Source: Paenibacillus sp. TCA20
GTDB taxonomy: Bacteria; Bacillota; Bacilli; Paenibacillales; Paenibacillaceae
Length of the DNA: 64,000 bases
Assembly: GCF_000732325.1 (NCBI RefSeq)
Contig: NZ_BBIW01000001.1
Coordinates: forward strand, 728,376-792,375
Direction of reading: 5' to 3'
In this document: positions 60,214 through 64,000 of the stretch, piece by piece
Layout of the letters: each line of letters starts with the position of its first letter
Numbering within the stretch: the first letter of the stretch is position 1
The notes under the pieces: generated by a model
The model's database searches: none
What the model was told of the DNA's origin: nothing
Seen by the model: the letters and a program-made list of their open reading frames with translations, nothing else
Position numbers and translations under genes: made by a program

Positions 60214-60708
60214 TTACTCCTTCTCATATAAATTGATCTTCCAGCCATTATCCCAGTGGAGCAGCTTCTTATGGATATATCCAGAAGTTACATAGTACTG
60301 ATTTAGCCTCTCGTTATCTGCCATGCAGTCCAGCCTAATCTGCTTCTTTCCTTTACTTCGTATGTAATCTTCTGCCCACAACAACAGCTCTCTGCCTACG
60401 CCTTGACCCAAATGTGATCTCTTGACGGCAAACCTGTGAATATATCCGGACGACACCGCATCATTCAGATCGCCCCAGACAACCGGGTCAGACCAGCAAA
60501 TGTACAGCGTACCTATGATGATCCCGTCCATTTTTGCCACAAAAAGCTCCAGCTCACGATCCATAATCAATTGTTCGGTCTTCGCGAGGTTAAATTCATC
60601 AGGATGCCACTGGTTGATCCCTTTGGCCTGTATCCAGCGGGCCGCACCTGTCCACAGCTCTAATATTTCTGGACCATCCGTTAATCTTGCAGGAAGTACT
60701 TCAAGCAT
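60214..60708 (-). CDS. GNAT family N-acetyltransferase
   Basis: About 164 residues. LPARLTDGPEILELWTGAAR at the start, FAVKRSHLGQGVGRELLLWA as acetyl-CoA loop (near 100) and CMADNERLNQYYVTSGYIHK near 135 follow the GNAT plan. ATG 60708 is nine bases after AAGGTGAGG; the GTG at 60723 lies inside that site. Acceptor unknown. Next to a second, double-domain GNAT. Confidence 0.88.
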   Translation of the reverse strand: MLEVLPARLTDGPEILELWTGAARWIQAKGINQWHPDEFNLAKTEQLIMDRELELFVAKMDGIIIGTLYICWSDPVVWGDLNDAVSSGYIHRFAVKRSHLGQGVGRELLLWAEDYIRSKGKKQIRLDCMADNERLNQYYVTSGYIHKKLLHWDNGWKINLYEKE

Positions 60709-60801
60709 GAACCGATTCCTCACCTTCTGTGTCAGCGAATCGTAAAACTCTGAATTCTCTTTCCTTGTTCGTATCTGACTGTAAGATCCTCGCCAGCGGC
60801 T

Positions 60802-61860
60802 TCAGTCAGGACCCGATTCCAAAATGAGATCTACTTTTACATTTGATTCGAGTTTAGCTGCTTTGTTCACTAGAGCATTATTCTCTTTAGGCAGTTTCTT
60901 TACCATCTTATATCTTCCCGGCACCGGCTTATATCCCAGCAGGTCTCGATTGATGTGAAGCATGGGATGGTTCAGAGAGTCATTATTCGTACGCAAGTAC
61001 TTGATCTTCAACTGCTTCGCAAGCTGTACAGCGCTTACCTTCAATGCAAATCCGATCCCTCTGCCGCGGTACGCTTTATCTACCCCTGTATACTCATGGT
61101 ACATGCTCTCCGTGGAGGTCTGATGCAGCAGATGCGCTACTCCGACGTAACGATCTCCATCCAGGGCGATCAGCACATACTCGGGCCTTGAGCCGGGCAG
61201 CTCCAATGTCCACTTCTTCCATTCGTGAAAATCAAAATAATTTCCGCTAATTCCCGGAATATCTCGGCTCGTTCCTTTATACAGCTCATACAGCTTCTGT
61301 TCGGCCTCTGTCTCTAGCATCTCGGATAAAGGCTGAATAACAATAGAGGACTGTGAAGGCATCGATGATTCCAGGCCATCATTCGATAGCTCTAGGACAG
61401 ATTCGAATTGATGTCTTTCTCGTTCAAATCGACGATGCTCGGCAAATGCGATAGACGAAGCATCATTATCGTTTACTTCATAATTCAGCTTGCTTGCTCC
61501 GTTCAGGACAGCCCAATTCTCAAGCTCTTTGTACAGTGCTCGGCCAATGCCTTGCTTGCGGTAATCCGGATGAACAGCCAGAAGATGATTCAGCTCTCCT
61601 GCCTCGGTCCAAGGCGCTCTCCAGGATATTCCGTAGCCCACAACCTCGCCTTTCTCATTCACAGCGACCAAGCGATACCGGTCAAATCCGGCAAGTTGTC
61701 CGTCCTCATTGATCCAAAGTGATCCGGCAGCAGGAATTTTGGCATCCTCGTCAGCCAGATTCTCTGCAGTTGTCGGTTCAGAGAAAACATAACCGAGAAT
61801 CTCCGCGATGGAAGTATAGTCTTCTGGAGTTCTGATTTTACGAATGATATAGCTCATCAT
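60802..61860 (-). CDS. Tandem GNAT acetyltransferase, 352 residues
   Basis: Two GNAT domains. The first (about 1-155) has VHPDYRKQGIGRALYKELEN; the second (about 165-330) has YTGVDKAYRGRGIGFALKVS and NDSLNHPMLHINRDLLGYKP. The double-domain plan resembles mycothiol-synthase-like and other tandem GNATs, but those belong to other phyla and the substrate here is open. GGGGGAAC precedes ATG 61860 (or ATG 61857). Confidence 0.85.
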   Translation of the reverse strand: MMSYIIRKIRTPEDYTSIAEILGYVFSEPTTAENLADEDAKIPAAGSLWINEDGQLAGFDRYRLVAVNEKGEVVGYGISWRAPWTEAGELNHLLAVHPDYRKQGIGRALYKELENWAVLNGASKLNYEVNDNDASSIAFAEHRRFERERHQFESVLELSNDGLESSMPSQSSIVIQPLSEMLETEAEQKLYELYKGTSRDIPGISGNYFDFHEWKKWTLELPGSRPEYVLIALDGDRYVGVAHLLHQTSTESMYHEYTGVDKAYRGRGIGFALKVSAVQLAKQLKIKYLRTNNDSLNHPMLHINRDLLGYKPVPGRYKMVKKLPKENNALVNKAAKLESNVKVDLILESGPD

Positions 61861-61889
61861 GTTCCCCCAATCTCATATTCAGCAGCATA

Positions 61890-61927
61890 TAAAAAAAACG
61901 CCCACCATATATTAATTCTTCGGGTGG
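61890..61927 (-). terminator. Terminator overlapping the end of the isochorismatase-family gene
   Basis: On the minus strand CCCACC and GGTGGG pair around the stop codon region and are followed by CGTTTTTTTT. The 5' arm is part of the last codons of the gene. Confidence 0.75.
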
Positions 61928-62421
61928 GTAAGGCTTGCTGCAAATAACTCGACGACAGTATAAGATATGATCTGCCTGTCACGATATGTCGTTTGAACTG
62001 CATCTTCCCTTGAACTTAGAATACCTCCTTGCAGCATCGCCGTGTTGAAGCCCCTCTCGATGGCACCATTATATGTGAAGAGCACACAATGCTCCGCCGC
62101 GAAGCCAGAAACGATGACGAGCTCGACACCTTTTTCAGTAAGCATCGATTCCAGCTCTGTCTGCCAGAATGCATTGGAATGGACCTTGTTAACGGTGGTA
62201 TCCCCAGCTTCTACATGTATCTCTGGTATAAAATCATAAGCCGCATCGTCAGGATGATCTGCACCTTCTATATCCTTGATATGGACGACGACCTGATCAT
62301 TCTCGCGAAGCCGATCCGCTACGTAATTGATATACTCACAGGCATTGTGCTTATCCTGCGGTTTAACCTGGTCCTTCAGTAATAGCTCCTGCATATCCAC
62401 GATCAGTAAAGCAATCTTCAA
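61912..62421 (-). CDS. Isochorismatase-family cysteine hydrolase
   Basis: About 169 residues. The catalytic Asp is in LLIVDMQELLLKD, and the nucleophile Cys in VSGFAAEHCVLFT; NKVHSNAFWQTELESML provides the usual middle segment. The family includes nicotinamidases and N-carbamoyl hydrolases. TTG 62421 lies six bases after GGGGGA; an earlier Met at 62460 is not preceded by a site. Stand-alone gene. Confidence 0.85.
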   Translation of the reverse strand: MKIALLIVDMQELLLKDQVKPQDKHNACEYINYVADRLRENDQVVVHIKDIEGADHPDDAAYDFIPEIHVEAGDTTVNKVHSNAFWQTELESMLTEKGVELVIVSGFAAEHCVLFTYNGAIERGFNTAMLQGGILSSREDAVQTTYRDRQIISYTVVELFAASLTHPKN

Positions 62422-62623
62422 ATCGTATCCCCCATTCATTTTTCTAATCCTGTAATTCACTATACTTCATCACGGCTCATTCGTCTTGGTAGTAAATTTC
62501 TATAACCATCTTGTCTCCTGCAGGCTAAACAATGTCTTGCTTATCTCAACTTGATCTAATGATATACCGTATCTGCTCCACTACCTGATTCATTGTTACA
62601 ATGCTTGTATCTATTAGAGTGGT

Positions 62624-63040
62624 TTACATATGCTCATACCCTTGGAGTCTATCCACGCTTCGCTTAATCTCTTCCTCGGTTCGCTGATCCTGCTCCATTC
62701 TCTTCCTCAAGGCAGTCTCAGAGCAATTCAGCGTGATCGTATCGACTTGGAACTCCAGCCCACTGAGCCTGTCCAGCAGTTCATCCCTGATCTCTTCCTT
62801 ATGCAGAACCCAGCTCAGGATGACGTAGTCAAATGTGGAATTGGTAAGATAATTACGAAGCAAATAGGTAATGTTGTCCATGACCATCCGAATGTTCTCC
62901 TCACTGAACACCCAAGGATTCATCATCCAGCACCAGTCTCCATCGAGCCAGACGGATCTGTCCAGTGATTTATGGACCTCTTTGCTTACCGTTGTTTTGC
63001 CGACACCCATCGTTCCGTTAATAATAATTAATTTCTTCAT
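62624..63040 (-). CDS. P-loop nucleotide kinase, probably cut short by a nonsense codon
   Basis: Walker A is INGTMGVGKTTVS at the N-terminus, followed by LDGDWCWMMNPW and LSWVLHKEEIRDELLDRL; EQDQRTEEEIKRSVDRL is the lid. Cytosolic kinase of the chloramphenicol-phosphotransferase-like type. The present stop (TAA 62624-62626) comes after GYEHM. The same frame then stays open for 25 more codons (TTLIDTSIVTMNQVVEQIRY, then IIRSS) to TGA 62546, which looks like the missing C-terminal strand and helix. So the gene originally ran 62546-63040. Confidence 0.75.
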   Translation of the reverse strand: MKKLIIINGTMGVGKTTVSKEVHKSLDRSVWLDGDWCWMMNPWVFSEENIRMVMDNITYLLRNYLTNSTFDYVILSWVLHKEEIRDELLDRLSGLEFQVDTITLNCSETALRKRMEQDQRTEEEIKRSVDRLQGYEHM

Positions 63041-63048
63041 TGCCACCT

Positions 63049-63669
63049 CTAGTCACAAAATACGTCCCTTGAAGGATCTCTCAAGTCATTGAACAATGCC
63101 TTAATCTGCTTCTCGGTGTTTCTGTCGATGGAGAGCTCCGGCAAATGATCCTCATCAAAAAAGCCAACATCTGATGTTTCCACACCTTCTTGAGGTTTGC
63201 CGCCAATGAGCTCACATCGAATAAACATCTTGTATACATAAAAGGGGGACGGCGGATGATCGTGGAACTTCTTATCATATACGCCAAGCAGGCGGACAGC
63301 CTGTACTTCATAGCCGGATTCTTCCCGCACTTCCTTTACAACAACCTCTTTGGGAGACAGCCCGATGTCCGCCCAGCCCCCAGGAAGCGCCCATGCTCCA
63401 TCGATCTTTTCTTTCACCATTAGAATCTTATTGTCTTGAAAAACAACCCCGCGGACGTCCACCTTCGGTGTTGCATATCCAGTCTCACTTGCGAAAAGGT
63501 CTCGGATCTGATCGACTTCCACATCCACATATTCTTTCATGATTTCGATGCTGATTGCTCTAAGCTGCTCAAAACGCTCCAGGTCATATACGTCCTTCGA
63601 ATAAGCCAAACCGGTTTGACTAATGGCCTGAATCTGCTGTGCCCACGTGAGCCATTTAAGCTGCTCCAT
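63049..63669 (-). CDS. NUDIX hydrolase, YjhB type
   Basis: 206 residues. The N-terminal 60 residues form the helical NUDIX N-terminal domain seen in YjhB-like ADP-ribose pyrophosphatases (LTWAQQIQAISQTGLAYSKD). The Nudix box is GGWADIGLSPKEVVVKEVRE followed by ESGYE, with standard spacing. GGGGGAG precedes ATG 63669. It probably hydrolyses a nucleoside diphosphate linked to a sugar. It is followed by the P-loop kinase gene a few bases on. Confidence 0.88.
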   Translation of the reverse strand: MEQLKWLTWAQQIQAISQTGLAYSKDVYDLERFEQLRAISIEIMKEYVDVEVDQIRDLFASETGYATPKVDVRGVVFQDNKILMVKEKIDGAWALPGGWADIGLSPKEVVVKEVREESGYEVQAVRLLGVYDKKFHDHPPSPFYVYKMFIRCELIGGKPQEGVETSDVGFFDEDHLPELSIDRNTEKQIKALFNDLRDPSRDVFCD

Positions 63670-63697
63670 TGACGTCTCCCCCTTGTAATAGACTAGA

Positions 63698-64000
63698 TTA
63701 CAATATCAAGCCCTTGCTATGCAGTTTTGCAATCAATTGCTTATCTTCCCTCGCCTGCTGGATCGTCTGGATAATAAAATCCGATTTCCCTTCGGTATAG
63801 GCCACACGGTCATAGATATGCGCTGCTTGCAGTTTCTTTTTGAGCCGATCATATTCCTGTTTGACTTCTTCATGGGAGTTCAGATACTCGCGGAACAGCA
63901 ACTGGTTAATCCAATGCGGACCCTTGTACTTGTACACATGCAAGTGATGGGTTCCAGCTCTCCATTTTCCTTTTCGAAAAAAGAGCCGCTCTGGAAATTC
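63698..64000 (-). CDS. GrpB family protein (UPF0157), C-terminal part
   Basis: The gene runs off the window at 64000. The visible C-terminus reads FPERLFFRKGKWRAGTHHLH, then PHWINQLLFREYLNSHEEVK and AYTEGKSDFIIQTI. This follows the GrpB family order (THHLHVY motif, then LFRDYLR and EYxxLK). The family has a nucleotidyltransferase-like fold; role unclear. The 28 bp before the NUDIX start hold its ribosome site. Confidence 0.85.
   Translation of the reverse strand, partial: EFPERLFFRKGKWRAGTHHLHVYKYKGPHWINQLLFREYLNSHEEVKQEYDRLKKKLQAAHIYDRVAYTEGKSDFIIQTIQQAREDKQLIAKLHSKGLIL

Overview
The window looks like a chromosomal segment of a Paenibacillus-type member of the Bacillota. The evidence is strong AGGAGG-type ribosome binding sites, frequent TTG and GTG starts, many lipoproteins with a classical lipobox, and relatives of Bacillus/Paenibacillus families (YdbS/YdbT PH-domain pair, YcxB, YfiT, a CYP152 peroxygenase of the P450-BSbeta type, RDD, CPBP). 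No rRNA, tRNA, CRISPR array or prophage was seen. The genus is an inference from gene content.

Layout. 0-6.1 kb: sugar-acid catabolism. A fumarylacetoacetase-fold dehydratase and an aldehyde dehydrogenase (probably 2-keto-3-deoxy-pentonate to 2-oxoglutarate) diverge from an AraC regulator and are followed by a glycerate kinase and GntP permease pair. 6.3-24.3 kb: housekeeping and small accessory genes: peptidase E-like protein, HAD phosphatases, RidA, pentapeptide-repeat protein, RtcB RNA ligase, PPP-type phosphatase, CYP152 P450, NUDIX, GNAT, RDD and YcxB membrane proteins, several lipoproteins and an MBL hydrolase. 24.3-42.4 kb: a visibly AT-richer accessory region of mostly single, unrelated, minus-strand genes (GNATs, cupin, DUF2716, MerR, LysE, acetamidase, an extra FabZ, unknowns). 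Each is followed at its 3' end by a short element built on CTAAC...GTTAG inverted repeats, sometimes with a hairpin between two such sites. The architecture recalls integron gene cassettes with attC sites, but no integrase lies in the window. An IS110-family element with a candidate bridge RNA sits exactly on one such core. A nitroreductase and a two-component system with a CPBP protease lie inside on the plus strand. 42.5-53.9 kb: DUF2441, DUF2798, SDR/TetR divergent pair, PH-domain operon, metallophosphatase, WecG/TagA-type glycosyltransferase, HAD and nucleoside deaminase.

54.1-60.0 kb: a likely operon on the minus strand. A c-di-GMP-I (GEMM-I) riboswitch with a terminator-like platform precedes a methyl-accepting chemotaxis protein, which is followed after 20 bases by a 1,244-residue one-module NRPS-like protein (partial condensation, adenylation, carrier, reductase). 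This suggests c-di-GMP control of a small reductively released metabolite together with a chemoreceptor. 60.2-64 kb: two GNATs, an isochorismatase-family hydrolase, a P-loop kinase cut by a nonsense codon, a YjhB-type NUDIX enzyme and the end of a GrpB-family gene.

The window also contains several broken genes whose lesions can be read directly (homopolymer changes, a 5-bp duplication, an internal deletion, nonsense codons), about half a dozen very small membrane-protein genes, and three genes whose best Shine-Dalgarno placement implies ATT or ATC start codons.
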